This document shows positions 1 to 9,148 of a stretch of DNA of 64,000 bases, one piece after another. This DNA is from JAAYCI01 sp964369525 (GTDB lineage: Bacteria; Bacillota; Clostridia; Oscillospirales; Ruminococcaceae). The number at the start of each line of letters is the position of its first letter. Position 1 is the first letter of the stretch. The notes under the pieces were generated by a model. That model did no database searches. It was not told the DNA's origin and worked only from the letters and a program-made list of their open reading frames with translations. Location of the stretch: positions 3,699-67,698 of the forward strand of contig CAYJEW010000004.1 in assembly GCA_964369525.1 (NCBI GenBank), in the 5' to 3' direction. The translations under genes and the position numbers were made by a program.

Positions 1-821
1 GGCAAAAACTCTGCCGCCACATCACTGTGCACAAGGCACACCTCGGCCGCATTACACACGCTAGGCCTATTAGTCTTAGCGTTATACAAAATATCGGCGG
101 CCATTTTAAGGTCTGCGTCTTTGTCCACATACACATGGCACACACCTGTGCCGGTTTCAATCACAGGCACGCCCTGCGCGCCCTCCACCACTGCTTTTAT
201 CAGGCCCGCACCGCCTCTGGGTATAAGCATATCCACAAGCCCGCGTGCTTTCATTAACTGCTGTGCGCTTTGGTGGGTTGTGTCTTGCACAAGTTGTACC
301 GCACCCGCAGGCCCGCCTGCTTCTGCCACAGCTTTTTGCAGCGCCGCCACAACAGCCGTGTTTGTACGAATAGCATCACTACCGCCTCGCAGCACACAAG
401 CGTTACCGCTTTTTATGCATAGCGCCGCCGCGTCGCTTGTAACGTTTGGGCGGCTTTCGTAAATAATTGCAATAACCCCAATAGGCACACGCACCTTTTT
501 AATAAGTAGGCCGTTTGCGTGGGTATACTCTCGCTCCACCATTCCCAGCGGGCTCGGCAGCGCCTCTACCGCCAAAACTCCTGCGGCCATGTCGTCAATA
601 CGCTGCTTTGTAAGGCGCAGGCGGTCCAGCATAACATCCGATATCCGCCCCTTAGCATTTTCAAGGTCTTGCTCATTAGCTTTCAATATTTCCTCGGCAT
701 TGCTCTGCAGTTGCTTTGCCATAGCTTTCAGTATAGCACCTCGCCCTGCTTCGCCCATCTGCTGTAGTCCGGGGCGTGCGGCCTGTGCTTCTAAAAGTAA
801 ACTTTCCAGTTGCTGTGTCAT
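1..821 (-). CDS. proA: gamma-glutamyl phosphate reductase (partial, C-terminus outside window)
   Basis: Second enzyme of proline synthesis, which reduces gamma-glutamyl phosphate to glutamate semialdehyde in the cytoplasm. The minus-strand frame is open from an ATG at 821 to the window edge, about 273 codons of a family that is usually about 415. It shows the aldehyde-dehydrogenase-like N-terminal half typical of ProA, including YESRPNVTSDAA, CVLRGGSDAIRTN and LIPRGGAGL. The active-site cysteine region lies beyond the window. Its ATG overlaps the proB stop as ATGA, so the two are probably translationally coupled. The family call is secure; completeness cannot be judged. Confidence 0.95.
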   Translation of the reverse strand, partial: MTQQLESLLLEAQAARPGLQQMGEAGRGAILKAMAKQLQSNAEEILKANEQDLENAKGRISDVMLDRLRLTKQRIDDMAAGVLAVEALPSPLGMVEREYTHANGLLIKKVRVPIGVIAIIYESRPNVTSDAAALCIKSGNACVLRGGSDAIRTNTAVVAALQKAVAEAGGPAGAVQLVQDTTHQSAQQLMKARGLVDMLIPRGGAGLIKAVVEGAQGVPVIETGTGVCHVYVDKDADLKMAADILYNAKTNRPSVCNAAEVCLVHSDVAAEFL

Positions 822-1606
822 GCTTTGCCTCCCTTTTTGAATGTAAAGCGTGTGCCCACTGCCCGTCCCTCAACTACGTCATATAAACGCTCAGGCGAGC
901 TACCGCTTGTAATTACCATATCTATTCCGTGTGGCTGCAAAAGGCTTGCCGCCTGGAGCTTCGAGCGCATACCGCCCGTACCAAGCCCGCTGCCTGCACC
1001 GCCACCGTAAGACAATAGCTCGTCTGTTATCTCGCTAACGGTAGAAATAAGCTTTGCGTCTTTGTTTGTGCGTGGGTCGGCTGTATAAAGGCCCTCAATG
1101 TCGGTTAAAAGTACCAGCAAATCTGCCTTTGCCATAACCGCCACCTGTGCGCTCAGCGTATCGTTATCGCCAATCTCGCCGCCCTCTATCTCGGCGGTGG
1201 CCACCGTGTCGTTCTCGTTTATTATGGGTATAACCCCTAGCTCTAAAAGCCTAAATAGCGTGGCCTCCACATTGTGGCGCCTCACATCATGGTGGATGTC
1301 CTCTGCGGTTAACAGCATCTGCCCCACCACATGGTTATGCTCTGCAAAAATACGGTCGTATGTATACATCAGCTCGCACTGCCCCACAGCCGCAGCCGCC
1401 TGCCTTGTTGGCACATCGTCCGGGCGACCCGCAAGGTGCAACTTACCCACACCCATGCCAATAGCCCCAGACGATACCACCAACATCTCGTGCCCTGCAT
1501 TTTGCAGATCAGATAAAGTTTTGCACAATAGCTCCACCCGCCGTATATTCAGCTGGCCGGTAGAGTGGGTAACCGTAGAGGTGCCCAGCTTTACAATAAT
1601 GCGCAT
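818..1606 (-). CDS. proB: glutamate 5-kinase
   Basis: Phosphorylates glutamate to gamma-glutamyl phosphate, the first step of proline synthesis. The product has about 262 residues and consists of the amino-acid kinase domain only; the C-terminal PUA domain found in E. coli ProB is absent, as in many Firmicutes. Visible signatures are VKLGTSTVT at the N-terminus, VSSGAIGMG, INENDTVA, and GGMRSKLQAA near the end. The ATG at 1606 is chosen because AAAGGG lies 8 bases upstream; a TTG two codons earlier is less well placed. The stop overlaps proA by 4 bp. Confidence 0.95.
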   Translation of the reverse strand: MRIIVKLGTSTVTHSTGQLNIRRVELLCKTLSDLQNAGHEMLVVSSGAIGMGVGKLHLAGRPDDVPTRQAAAAVGQCELMYTYDRIFAEHNHVVGQMLLTAEDIHHDVRRHNVEATLFRLLELGVIPIINENDTVATAEIEGGEIGDNDTLSAQVAVMAKADLLVLLTDIEGLYTADPRTNKDAKLISTVSEITDELLSYGGGAGSGLGTGGMRSKLQAASLLQPHGIDMVITSGSSPERLYDVVEGRAVGTRFTFKKGGKA

Positions 1607-1672
1607 CTCCAAAACCCTTTCTGCTTAAAATTCCAAAATCCAAAGCCTTCCCAGTATATACACAATGTAGTT

Positions 1673-2734
1673 TTATCGCCCTGTATACATTTTGTTGTAG
1701 TATTCAAGGTATGCGCCCGATGTAACATTTTGCAACCAGTCGTTATTTTTCACATACCAGTCCACCGTAAGGCCTATTCCCTCATCAAAAGGTATCTCCG
1801 GCTTCCAGCCAAGCTCGGTTGTTATTTTATTTGGGTCAATAGCATATCGGCGGTCGTGGCCTTTACGGTCGGCCACATAAGATATAAGCTTCTCGCTAAC
1901 CTCGGCGTCCACCCTGCTTTGCACAAGGCTTATAATTGTTTTAACAATCTCAATGTTTGTGCGCTCGTTGTGTCCGCCAATGTTGTATACCTCGCCCACA
2001 ACTCCGCTCTTCATCACCAGCCACAGCGCCTTGCAATGGTCTTCCACATACAGCCAGTCGCGCACGTTAAGGCCATCTCCATACACAGGCAGTGCCTTGT
2101 GGCCTATTGCGTTGTGTATCATCAGCGGAATAAGCTTTTCGGGGAACTGATATGGCCCGTAGTTGTTAGAGCAGCGGGTAATGTTTACCGGCATGCCGTA
2201 GGTGTCGTGCCATGCCGCCACAAACATGTCGGCCGCGGCCTTGCTGGCCGAGTAGGGCGAGCGCGGTGCCAGCGGCGTTTGCTCGGTAAAGTATCCTGTT
2301 GCACCAAGGCTACCATACACCTCGTCTGTACCCACCTGCAAAAATTTTACCCCCTGCTGCCAGCTGCCGTCGGGCTTTTCCCATGCGGCGCGTGCGCAGG
2401 CCAAAAGATTCAGCGTACCTGTAATATTTGTGTGTGCAAAAATGCCGGGGTCTTCAATAGAGCGGTCCACATGGCTCTCGGCCGCAAAGTTCACCACCGA
2501 GGTAATATCATACTTTTCAAACAGCTCTGCTACCAGCTTTGCGTCGCAGATATCCCCCTGCACAAAAACATGCCTTGCGTCCCCCTCAATCGCCTTAAGG
2601 TTTTCAAGGTTGCCTGCATATGTAAGCTTATCAAGGTTAATTATCTGCACGTCATCGGTGTTTTTTAGCAGATACAGCACAAAATTGGCCCCTATAAATC
2701 CGGCGCCGCCTGTTACCAAAACGGTGTTTTTCAT
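1673..2734 (-). CDS. rfbB: dTDP-glucose 4,6-dehydratase
   Basis: Converts dTDP-glucose to dTDP-4-keto-6-deoxyglucose, second step to dTDP-L-rhamnose. The 353 residues match the family length. The extended SDR features are present: the NAD-binding GGAGFIG near residue 9, the TDEVYGSL loop carrying catalytic Asp and Glu, and the YSASK tyrosine-lysine pair. The start codon overlaps the rfbD stop by one base (TGATG), so it is coupled to rfbD. It is the last rhamnose gene before the proline genes; no terminator is obvious between 1607 and 1672. Confidence 0.95.
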   Translation of the reverse strand: MKNTVLVTGGAGFIGANFVLYLLKNTDDVQIINLDKLTYAGNLENLKAIEGDARHVFVQGDICDAKLVAELFEKYDITSVVNFAAESHVDRSIEDPGIFAHTNITGTLNLLACARAAWEKPDGSWQQGVKFLQVGTDEVYGSLGATGYFTEQTPLAPRSPYSASKAAADMFVAAWHDTYGMPVNITRCSNNYGPYQFPEKLIPLMIHNAIGHKALPVYGDGLNVRDWLYVEDHCKALWLVMKSGVVGEVYNIGGHNERTNIEIVKTIISLVQSRVDAEVSEKLISYVADRKGHDRRYAIDPNKITTELGWKPEIPFDEGIGLTVDWYVKNNDWLQNVTSGAYLEYYNKMYTGR

Positions 2735-3618
2735 CAGTTATCCTCGCTTTGTTTAAGATATGCGAAAAGTGCCTCTTGCCATGGGCGCATGCCATCGCCA
2801 ATTGTGGCTTTTAGCATGGTGTGCTCCAGCGCGCTGTTTTGCGGGCGGGGCGCAGGGCGGGGGTACTCTTCGGTGGTGCAAGGCAAAAGCTTCACATCTT
2901 TGCCCGCTATGCGGAATATCTCCGCCGCAAACTCATACCAGCTGCAAACGCCGCCACCTGTGCAGTGGTACACCCCATAGTGCTGGGTTGCGGCAAGTTG
3001 TAGCAGATGGTGCGCCAAATCCTCGGCAAAGGTGGGGTTACCCCGCTGGTCGTGTACCACCTTTAGCTCGCTCTGCTCGTCTGCCAGGCGAAGCATGGTT
3101 TTCACAAAGTTTGCCCCCTGCCGACCATACAGCCACGCCGTACGCACCACAAACCACCTTGTGCAAAACTGCCGTACATACTCTTCGCCCAAAAGCTTTG
3201 TTGCGCCATACGCTGTTGTGGGCGCAGGTAGGTCGGCCTCGGTATACGGCCGCTGTAAGCTGCCGCTAAACACATAATCGGTAGACACATGTATAAGCTT
3301 TGCGCCCGCCGCCTCGCACGCCATTGCAAGGTTGCGTGGCGCTATGGCGTTGGCTTCAAACGCTTTTTGCTGCTCGGTTTCAGCAAGGTCCACATTGGTA
3401 AACGCAGCGCAGTTTATCACCACATCCGGTGCGTTACTGCTTACCAGCTTTAGCGTTTGCTCAAGGTTTGTAAGGTCTGCGTCGTCAATGTCCACAGCCA
3501 CCACCTGCGCTGCCTCCACACTGCTGTGCAGCGGCCCCAGTGCGCTTTTCCCCTGCTGCAACTGGCGGCAAAGCTCGCTGCCCAGCTGGCCTGCGGCGCC
3601 TGTTATCAATATTTTCAT
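2734..3618 (-). CDS. rfbD: dTDP-4-dehydrorhamnose reductase
   Basis: Last step of dTDP-L-rhamnose synthesis, reducing dTDP-4-keto-L-rhamnose with NAD(P)H. It has 294 residues, with the Rossmann motif GAAGQLGSEL at the N-terminus, STDYVFSG in the middle and the catalytic YGATK motif around residue 136. It lies between rfbA and rfbB, all on the same strand. The 3,5-epimerase RfbC, which makes its substrate, is not in this window. Confidence 0.93.
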   Translation of the reverse strand: MKILITGAAGQLGSELCRQLQQGKSALGPLHSSVEAAQVVAVDIDDADLTNLEQTLKLVSSNAPDVVINCAAFTNVDLAETEQQKAFEANAIAPRNLAMACEAAGAKLIHVSTDYVFSGSLQRPYTEADLPAPTTAYGATKLLGEEYVRQFCTRWFVVRTAWLYGRQGANFVKTMLRLADEQSELKVVHDQRGNPTFAEDLAHHLLQLAATQHYGVYHCTGGGVCSWYEFAAEIFRIAGKDVKLLPCTTEEYPRPAPRPQNSALEHTMLKATIGDGMRPWQEALFAYLKQSEDN

Positions 3619-3693
3619 GTGCGCTCTCCCTTTTTAAACATCACGTAGGTAAAACATATGCGCCTTTGCCACCCACACGCAATCTACCTACTT

Positions 3694-4587
3694 TTAGCTG
3701 GGTTCACTCTTGCCTTGCACAACCGTTTTGGCTATGTGCTCAAGGTAGTTGCCGTATTCGGTTTTTGCTAGCTTGCTTGCTGTTTGCAGTAGTTGCTCTT
3801 TTGTAATAAACGCCTGGCGGTAGGCTATCTCTTCAAGACAGGCAATGTACAGCCCTTGGCGTGTTTGCACCGCCTCCACAAAGTTAGCTGCCGCTAGCAT
3901 TGCGCGGTGGTTTCCTGTGTCCAGCCACGCAGTTCCTCGGCCAAACAGTTGCACCTTCAGCTCGCCCATAGCCAAATACTCAAGGTTTACGCTGGTAATT
4001 TCAATCTCGCCGCGCGCCGACGGCTTTACATTTTTTGCTATCTGCACCACACGGTTATCGTAAAAATAAAGCCCCGGCACTGCATAGTTACTTTTAGGCT
4101 GGCTCGGCTTTTCTTCAATAGAAATCACATTGCCTTGCCCGTCAAACTCCACAACCCCAAACTCCTCGGGGCTTGCCACATGGTAGCCAAAAATTGTGGC
4201 GCCGCTCTGCTGCGCTGCGGCAATGTTTAGGCGCTGGGTAAGGCCGTAGCCGTAGAATATGTTGTCTCCCAGCACAAGGCACACGCTGTCGCCCCCTATA
4301 AACTCCTCGCCCAAAATAAACGCGTCGGCAAGGCCTCTCGGCTCGGTTTGCTCCATATACGAAAAGCTAAGCCCCAGCGCCTCGCCGCTTCCCAGTAGGC
4401 GCTGAAATCCCGGCAGGTCTGTGGGGGTGGATATAATCAAAATCTCCCTAATGCCCGCCAGCATCAGCGTGGATATCGGGTAGTATATCATTGGCTTGTC
4501 GTAAACGGTTAGCATCTGCTTAGATGTGGCAATGGTAGACGGATAAAGCCTAGTGCCTGCCCCACCTGCCAGAACAATTCCTTTCAT
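3694..4587 (-). CDS. rfbA: glucose-1-phosphate thymidylyltransferase
   Basis: Couples dTTP and glucose-1-phosphate to dTDP-glucose, the first step of the rhamnose pathway. It has 297 residues and the nucleotidyltransferase signature LAGGAGTRLYP at residues 6-16, followed by SKQMLTVYDKPMIYY and the LVLGDNIFYG metal-binding stretch. An AAAGGAG ribosome site precedes the ATG. It sits 75 bp upstream of rfbD and 126 bp downstream of the glycosyltransferase gene, so the cluster is probably one transcript. Confidence 0.95.
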   Translation of the reverse strand: MKGIVLAGGAGTRLYPSTIATSKQMLTVYDKPMIYYPISTLMLAGIREILIISTPTDLPGFQRLLGSGEALGLSFSYMEQTEPRGLADAFILGEEFIGGDSVCLVLGDNIFYGYGLTQRLNIAAAQQSGATIFGYHVASPEEFGVVEFDGQGNVISIEEKPSQPKSNYAVPGLYFYDNRVVQIAKNVKPSARGEIEITSVNLEYLAMGELKVQLFGRGTAWLDTGNHRAMLAAANFVEAVQTRQGLYIACLEEIAYRQAFITKEQLLQTASKLAKTEYGNYLEHIAKTVVQGKSEPS

Positions 4588-4713
4588 ACTCTATCTCCTT
4601 AAAGCAAAAAATATACGCCTTATTTTATATCCCTCGGCAAAGCTCCCTTGCTTTCCGCCGCCAAAATACCACAGCCAAAAGCCTTTTGCGGCAGCCGCAC
4701 CTACACTAAAAAG

Positions 4714-5481
4714 CTATGTAAGCTTAAAGCCCCACTTGCCAAAATATCTCAGCATACTGCGGCACTGCCACATAAACTGCCTTGGCTTTCGGTGTGCGTC
4801 GCGTTGCCATGCATGTGTTACCGCCACCTGCGGCAAAAACACAGCCCGCCCGTGCTTTAGCGCTTTCTGTGTAATATCGGCGTCCTCCACATACATGAAG
4901 TACCCCTCATCAAACCCTTTTATGGCTTTAAATACGCTTGTGCGTATTAAAAAAAACGACCCACTGCAAAACTCCACATCTATCGGTTGCGACAAATCCT
5001 CGTCCAGCATCAAATAGTGCCGCTCGTACTTTTGCAGCGCCTTCACATTTAGCTGCCTTGCCACCAGCGGTAGCACTGCCGGTCGCCGTTTGCCTATGTG
5101 TTGCTCTTCTCCGCTTGGAAAAAGTAGCCTTGGCGTTGTAATTGCAACCTCCGGGTGCTCGTCCATCCAGTCTGCCATAGCGTTCAGCACATCGCTGTTC
5201 AGCTCAATATCAGGGTTCACCACCGCATGATATCTGCTATTTATCATCGACAGCACTGCGTTGTGGCCTGCTCCGTAGCCTTGGTTTTCTTTGCTTGCCA
5301 GCACCTTTGTGCCCTCAGGCACACCCAGCTTTAAAATCTCGGCCAGCGCCTCGTTTGGCGACGCATTGTCCACCAAAAAAATATCCAAGCCGCCTTTTGT
5401 GTGCTCTTTTAAGCTAAACAAACAGCGCCTTGTCTCCTGCACTGCGCCATACATAACCACCGATGCACTAAGCCGCCGCAT
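4714..5481 (-). CDS. family 2 glycosyltransferase, probable rhamnosyltransferase
   Basis: GT-A fold glycosyltransferase of about 255 residues, probably transferring rhamnose to a cell-wall or surface polysaccharide because it heads the dTDP-rhamnose cluster. Visible are the N-terminal SASVVMYGA strand, FLVDNASPNE, VVNPDIELN (the DXD-like metal site), and the C-terminal FDEGYFMYVEDADI acceptor-side motif common in rhamnosyltransferases. The frame is open upstream to 5706, but that part only mirrors the repetitive tail of the preceding protease gene. The ATG at 5481 has GGAGG eight bases upstream and is the likely start. The acceptor is unknown. Confidence 0.85.
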   Translation of the reverse strand: MRRLSASVVMYGAVQETRRCLFSLKEHTKGGLDIFLVDNASPNEALAEILKLGVPEGTKVLASKENQGYGAGHNAVLSMINSRYHAVVNPDIELNSDVLNAMADWMDEHPEVAITTPRLLFPSGEEQHIGKRRPAVLPLVARQLNVKALQKYERHYLMLDEDLSQPIDVEFCSGSFFLIRTSVFKAIKGFDEGYFMYVEDADITQKALKHGRAVFLPQVAVTHAWQRDAHRKPRQFMWQCRSMLRYFGKWGFKLT

Positions 5482-5542
5482 ACATTTTACCTCCGAGCCA
5501 AGTTTTAGCCGTTGCGGCCGCCTCGCATTTAAACTTTCGCCG

Positions 5543-6967
5543 CTAGCCGGCATCTGCCTCGTCGCCTTCTGCCGCATCGCCTTCTGCCGCATCGCCTTCG
5601 GTGGCATCACCTTCAGCGGCGGCGTCTTCGGTTTCCTCGCCGTCTGCGGTGCTACTGTCTGCCGCCTCGTCTGCTGTCTCATCTTCAGCAGCCGATTCAT
5701 CGCCATCTTCTTCGGTTTGGTTGTTGGTTGCCACTATAGCCTCGCCCGGGTCTTCGCCGCTGTCTCGCACCATGCTGCGTAGCGCCTCGAATGCGCGCAG
5801 GGCGTGCGGGTCGGTTGTGGGGGTGGGGGTTATAAGCATTTCAGGTGTTACCACACCCTCCGGCAGTTCCACATCGGGGGCTATGCCCACACCATCAAAG
5901 CTTTGGTCCAGCCCTGTAAGTAGCATTGCGGTTGTTATGGTTACTGCCGAGCCGTCCGACATACGCCGCGGTGCAGACTGAATACTTCCCTTGCCACTTG
6001 TGGTAGCGCCCAGCACCTGCCCGTCGCATAAATCTCTTACGCTAACTGCAAACAGCTCTGCTGCGCCTGCGGTATTCTCGTCCACCAACACAACCATCGG
6101 TTGCTCCACAAAGCTTTCGTCGCTGGTTGCAAGCACGCTAACAACGCCGGTGTTGCTCTGGCTTTTTGCCACAGTGCCGCGCGGCGCCAAAAGGTCTATC
6201 AGAGAGTACACATCTCTAAACTGCCCCTCACTTGTATTTCTAACATCAAACAAAAAGCCTTTAACATTCTCATTTTGGGCCTGCCTTACGGCAAAATCAA
6301 AATCTATAAATGTGTTTGGTGTAAACGAAGATATTCTAATATAAGCATAATCTCCTACAATAATGCTCTCCACTGTAGGCGGTGCATACGGTACCCGCCT
6401 TACCGTAAATGTCTGCTCTTCGGTAAGGTTATATAGGCACACAAGCTCTACTTCGGTGCCTTCTTCGCCATATAGTGCCGATTGCACAGCCGAGGCGCTT
6501 GAAAAACTACTACGTGCGTCCTGCCCGTTTATGCTCACCAGCGTGCCCATTGCCTCCACCCCTGCACGTGCCGCGGGCGAGTCCTCGTAAACGCGGCTAA
6601 TGGTAAATGTGCCGTCGGTGTTGCGCACTACCACAATGCCAATTCCCACCAGCGTGCCATCTTCAATTGCCAACAGCTGGGTGTATTCCTGCTCTGTGTA
6701 ATATTCACTGTACCTGTCGCCAAGGCCATCAATGTAGCCGGCGGCCACGTTGTCAAACAGGTATGTATCATCTATTGTGCCATAGTAGTTGCCGCGCACA
6801 TAGCTATCTATCTCCGCCAGCTTGGCATACTCTGCCTGCAGGCGGGTAACTGCGCTAACGGTGTTGTCAAACGTACTCATAGACAAAAGCCATGTAATCG
6901 AAAACGTAACGGTCATCGCAATAATGGTAATAGCCAGCGCGATACTTACCGAGATTTTTCTGCTCAT
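5543..6967 (-). CDS. S41 (CtpA/CtpB-type) protease homologue lacking the catalytic serine, with acidic repeat tail
   Basis: Membrane-anchored protein of 474 residues. It has one N-terminal transmembrane segment (about residues 8-29), a PDZ domain (about 100-180), and an S41 protease core (about 200-375). It ends in a tail of roughly 80 residues rich in Glu, Asp and Ala with EGDAA repeats. S41 enzymes use a Ser-Lys dyad 25 residues apart. Here Lys326 is present in SGKGSIQ, but residue 301, in TAGAAE, is glycine where TASAAE would carry serine (codon GGC at 6065-6067). Protease activity is therefore doubtful. It is last in the ftsE-ftsX-M23 cluster, which suggests a role in division-linked cell-wall hydrolysis, perhaps as a scaffold. 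Confidence 0.88.
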   Translation of the reverse strand: MSRKISVSIALAITIIAMTVTFSITWLLSMSTFDNTVSAVTRLQAEYAKLAEIDSYVRGNYYGTIDDTYLFDNVAAGYIDGLGDRYSEYYTEQEYTQLLAIEDGTLVGIGIVVVRNTDGTFTISRVYEDSPAARAGVEAMGTLVSINGQDARSSFSSASAVQSALYGEEGTEVELVCLYNLTEEQTFTVRRVPYAPPTVESIIVGDYAYIRISSFTPNTFIDFDFAVRQAQNENVKGFLFDVRNTSEGQFRDVYSLIDLLAPRGTVAKSQSNTGVVSVLATSDESFVEQPMVVLVDENTAGAAELFAVSVRDLCDGQVLGATTSGKGSIQSAPRRMSDGSAVTITTAMLLTGLDQSFDGVGIAPDVELPEGVVTPEMLITPTPTTDPHALRAFEALRSMVRDSGEDPGEAIVATNNQTEEDGDESAAEDETADEAADSSTADGEETEDAAAEGDATEGDAAEGDAAEGDEADAG

Positions 6968-7043
6968 AAAAATGTTGTCCTTTCAGTCTATCTGCCTAGG
7001 GTGTCTCCACACCGCATGTTATTATCACTTTTCGGCGCTTTAT

Positions 7044-8207
7044 CTAGCCTTGCAGCCAGTTTGCCGGATTTTGCAGGCCACCTGCGGCGTGCACCTCCAA
7101 ATGCAGGTGCGGCCCTGTGGAAAATCCGGTAGAGCCAACCGTAGCAATTGTTTGCCCTTGCGAAACATACGAGCCCACCTGCGCCAACAGGCTGGTGCAG
7201 TGCGCATACAGCGTTTTCACGCCGTCGCCATGGTCCACAATCATATAGTTGCCGTAGCTACCATGTGCATAGCTTGCCACAATCACAGTGCCGCTTCCGC
7301 AGGCAACAATGTCGGCCCCAAGCACACTGCCGCCGGTAATGTCCATACCTCTGTGTGGGCTACCGTTAGGGTCTGGCGAGCCGTAATGGCACGATATCGT
7401 ATAATACCCCGGCACAGGCCACACAAAAACGCCGCCCACATATGTACTGCCGTCGCCTTGGCTACTTCCGCCAATGCTACCGCCAATTGCCTGCATCTCT
7501 CGCTGTGCCTGCAAAAGCGCCGCATACTGCTCGCCCTCAATCTCTTCCTGCGCTTGCAGCTGAGCCTGCGTATACGATATATGGTTGTCGGTGTCCACAA
7601 TATTTTGTGCCAGCGCCTCTTGGTTTTCCAGCAGCTGCTGATGGTAGGTCGTAAGCTCTGCCAGCAGTGCGTCTATCTCGGCCTGCTCCTGCTCCAGCTC
7701 TATGCGCTGGGCGTTCAGCATGTCCAGTAGCTCCACATCATGCTGCGATATCCTCTGCAGTGCATCCATCATTACAAAAAAGTCCGAATAATCTTCCACA
7801 TTAAGCAGCTGCGAGAGCATGTTGCTTGTGTTCATCTCATGAATTGCAAGCAATCTTTGGCGCAACAGCTGGTCGTTTTCATAAATCACCGCCCGCTTTT
7901 CAGCCAGCTGCTCTTCTTTTGCAGTAAGCTCTGTTTGGGTTCTGGTAATCTCTGCGCGGTTTATATCCACCATCTCGTCAATAAGCGCCTTTTCTTCCTC
8001 CAGCGCAATCCGCAACTGCTCTGCGGCGCTTAAATCGTTTTGATAGCTGTCTATCTGCGCACGGGTAGCCTCCAGCTCGGCTCTCAGCCGCTGATACCTT
8101 TCGGCCTGCGTCTCGGCAAAAGCCTGCAACGGCACAGCAAAGCAAAGCATTATCAGCACACAAAACATAGCGCCAAACCGCCGCACCCCTGTTACAAAAC
8201 GGTCCAT
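7044..8207 (-). CDS. EnvC-like murein hydrolase with coiled coil and M23 domain
   Basis: Secreted peptidoglycan hydrolase of about 387 residues. It begins with a signal peptide ending near AFA, followed by a long heptad-rich coiled coil (about residues 35-240) and a C-terminal LytM/M23 domain. The zinc ligands look intact: HRGMD supplies His and Asp, and HLHLEV supplies the HxH pair, so it should be enzymatically active. FtsEX partners of this build (EnvC, PcsB, CwlO) are activated through their coiled coils, and this gene directly follows ftsX. The ATG at 8207 was chosen for the GGGGGCGG upstream and the clean signal peptide; an ATG at 8228 is the alternative. Confidence 0.92.
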   Translation of the reverse strand: MDRFVTGVRRFGAMFCVLIMLCFAVPLQAFAETQAERYQRLRAELEATRAQIDSYQNDLSAAEQLRIALEEEKALIDEMVDINRAEITRTQTELTAKEEQLAEKRAVIYENDQLLRQRLLAIHEMNTSNMLSQLLNVEDYSDFFVMMDALQRISQHDVELLDMLNAQRIELEQEQAEIDALLAELTTYHQQLLENQEALAQNIVDTDNHISYTQAQLQAQEEIEGEQYAALLQAQREMQAIGGSIGGSSQGDGSTYVGGVFVWPVPGYYTISCHYGSPDPNGSPHRGMDITGGSVLGADIVACGSGTVIVASYAHGSYGNYMIVDHGDGVKTLYAHCTSLLAQVGSYVSQGQTIATVGSTGFSTGPHLHLEVHAAGGLQNPANWLQG

Positions 8208-8248
8208 ACTTAAAACCGCCCCCTGCATTTTTTTGCCGTGTGTTTCAG

Positions 8249-9148
8249 CTATACCTCCAGATGCTTGCGCACGCTGGCCGATGTGCCTATTCCACCAATC
8301 AAAACACCCATCACAACAAACGCAATAAGCACATAATACCAAATTGCGCTAAGCGGTAACAGACTGCTTAGCAGGCTTAGCACCCACACATTATACATGC
8401 CATATAAAAAGTCTATCGCCAAAAAATACGCCCCGCACACAATGCCGCTTGCCACAAGCCCTGCAATAATGCCCACCGTCATCCCCTCCACAAAAAACGG
8501 GAAACGAATAAACACGTTTGTAGCGCCCACATATTTCATAATATTCAGCTCACGCCGGCGCGCAAAAACCGTAAGGCGAATTGTGTTGGATATAATTATA
8601 ACCGACACAATTACAAGAATTGCCACAAGCCCCCAGCCGCCGTATGTAACGGCGTTTTTGATGGTTATCATAACCCCCGCAAGGTCTATCGGCACATGGG
8701 TGCGCTCCACCCCGGCAATAGCCGAAAGCTCGGCATTTGTCTGCTCTATAAGCGAAAGGTCTTCCACCGTCACATGATACTGTGCGGGAAATATAAGCTC
8801 AAAACCCTCCAGCAGGTTGCCGTAGCTTTGCAACATACGCTCCACCTCGGCAAAAGCCTCTTGCTTAGACACATACACAACGCCGCTTACATTTGACACA
8901 TCCCAAATAGCATCGCCTATCATATGCGCCTGCTCATCGCTAAGCTCCGGTAGCACGTTTACCACAATCTCGTTTTGCCCCGCCAGATAGTCCACCACAT
9001 TGTTTACATTAACTGTAAGCAGTGCCGCAACACCTGTAATAATAAAACACGCTGTTAAAACGCCAATGCTCGCAAAGGTCATCATGCGGTTAGCGCCCAT
9101 GTTTTTCCAGCCCTGCTTTAGCAGGTAGCGAAAACTATCAAACTTCAA
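8249..9148 (-). CDS. ftsX: cell division ABC transporter permease-like protein
   Basis: Membrane half of the FtsEX complex, which transmits ATP hydrolysis across the membrane to a cell-wall hydrolase. It has 299 residues, with the usual N-terminal RYLLKQGWKNMGANRMM stretch, a first transmembrane helix at about 24-47, a large extracellular loop, and three C-terminal helices (about 170-190, 220-245, 265-290). It overlaps ftsE by 11 bp, which fixes the pairing, and it is followed by the hydrolase it is expected to control. Confidence 0.95.
   Translation of the reverse strand: MKFDSFRYLLKQGWKNMGANRMMTFASIGVLTACFIITGVAALLTVNVNNVVDYLAGQNEIVVNVLPELSDEQAHMIGDAIWDVSNVSGVVYVSKQEAFAEVERMLQSYGNLLEGFELIFPAQYHVTVEDLSLIEQTNAELSAIAGVERTHVPIDLAGVMITIKNAVTYGGWGLVAILVIVSVIIISNTIRLTVFARRRELNIMKYVGATNVFIRFPFFVEGMTVGIIAGLVASGIVCGAYFLAIDFLYGMYNVWVLSLLSSLLPLSAIWYYVLIAFVVMGVLIGGIGTSASVRKHLEV

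Noticed and set aside
5482..5706. Upstream extension of the glycosyltransferase frame rich in MRQKA repeats
   Set aside because: It lies over the repetitive tail of the S41 gene in another frame on the same strand; the ATG at 5481 has a good ribosome site and begins at the domain edge.
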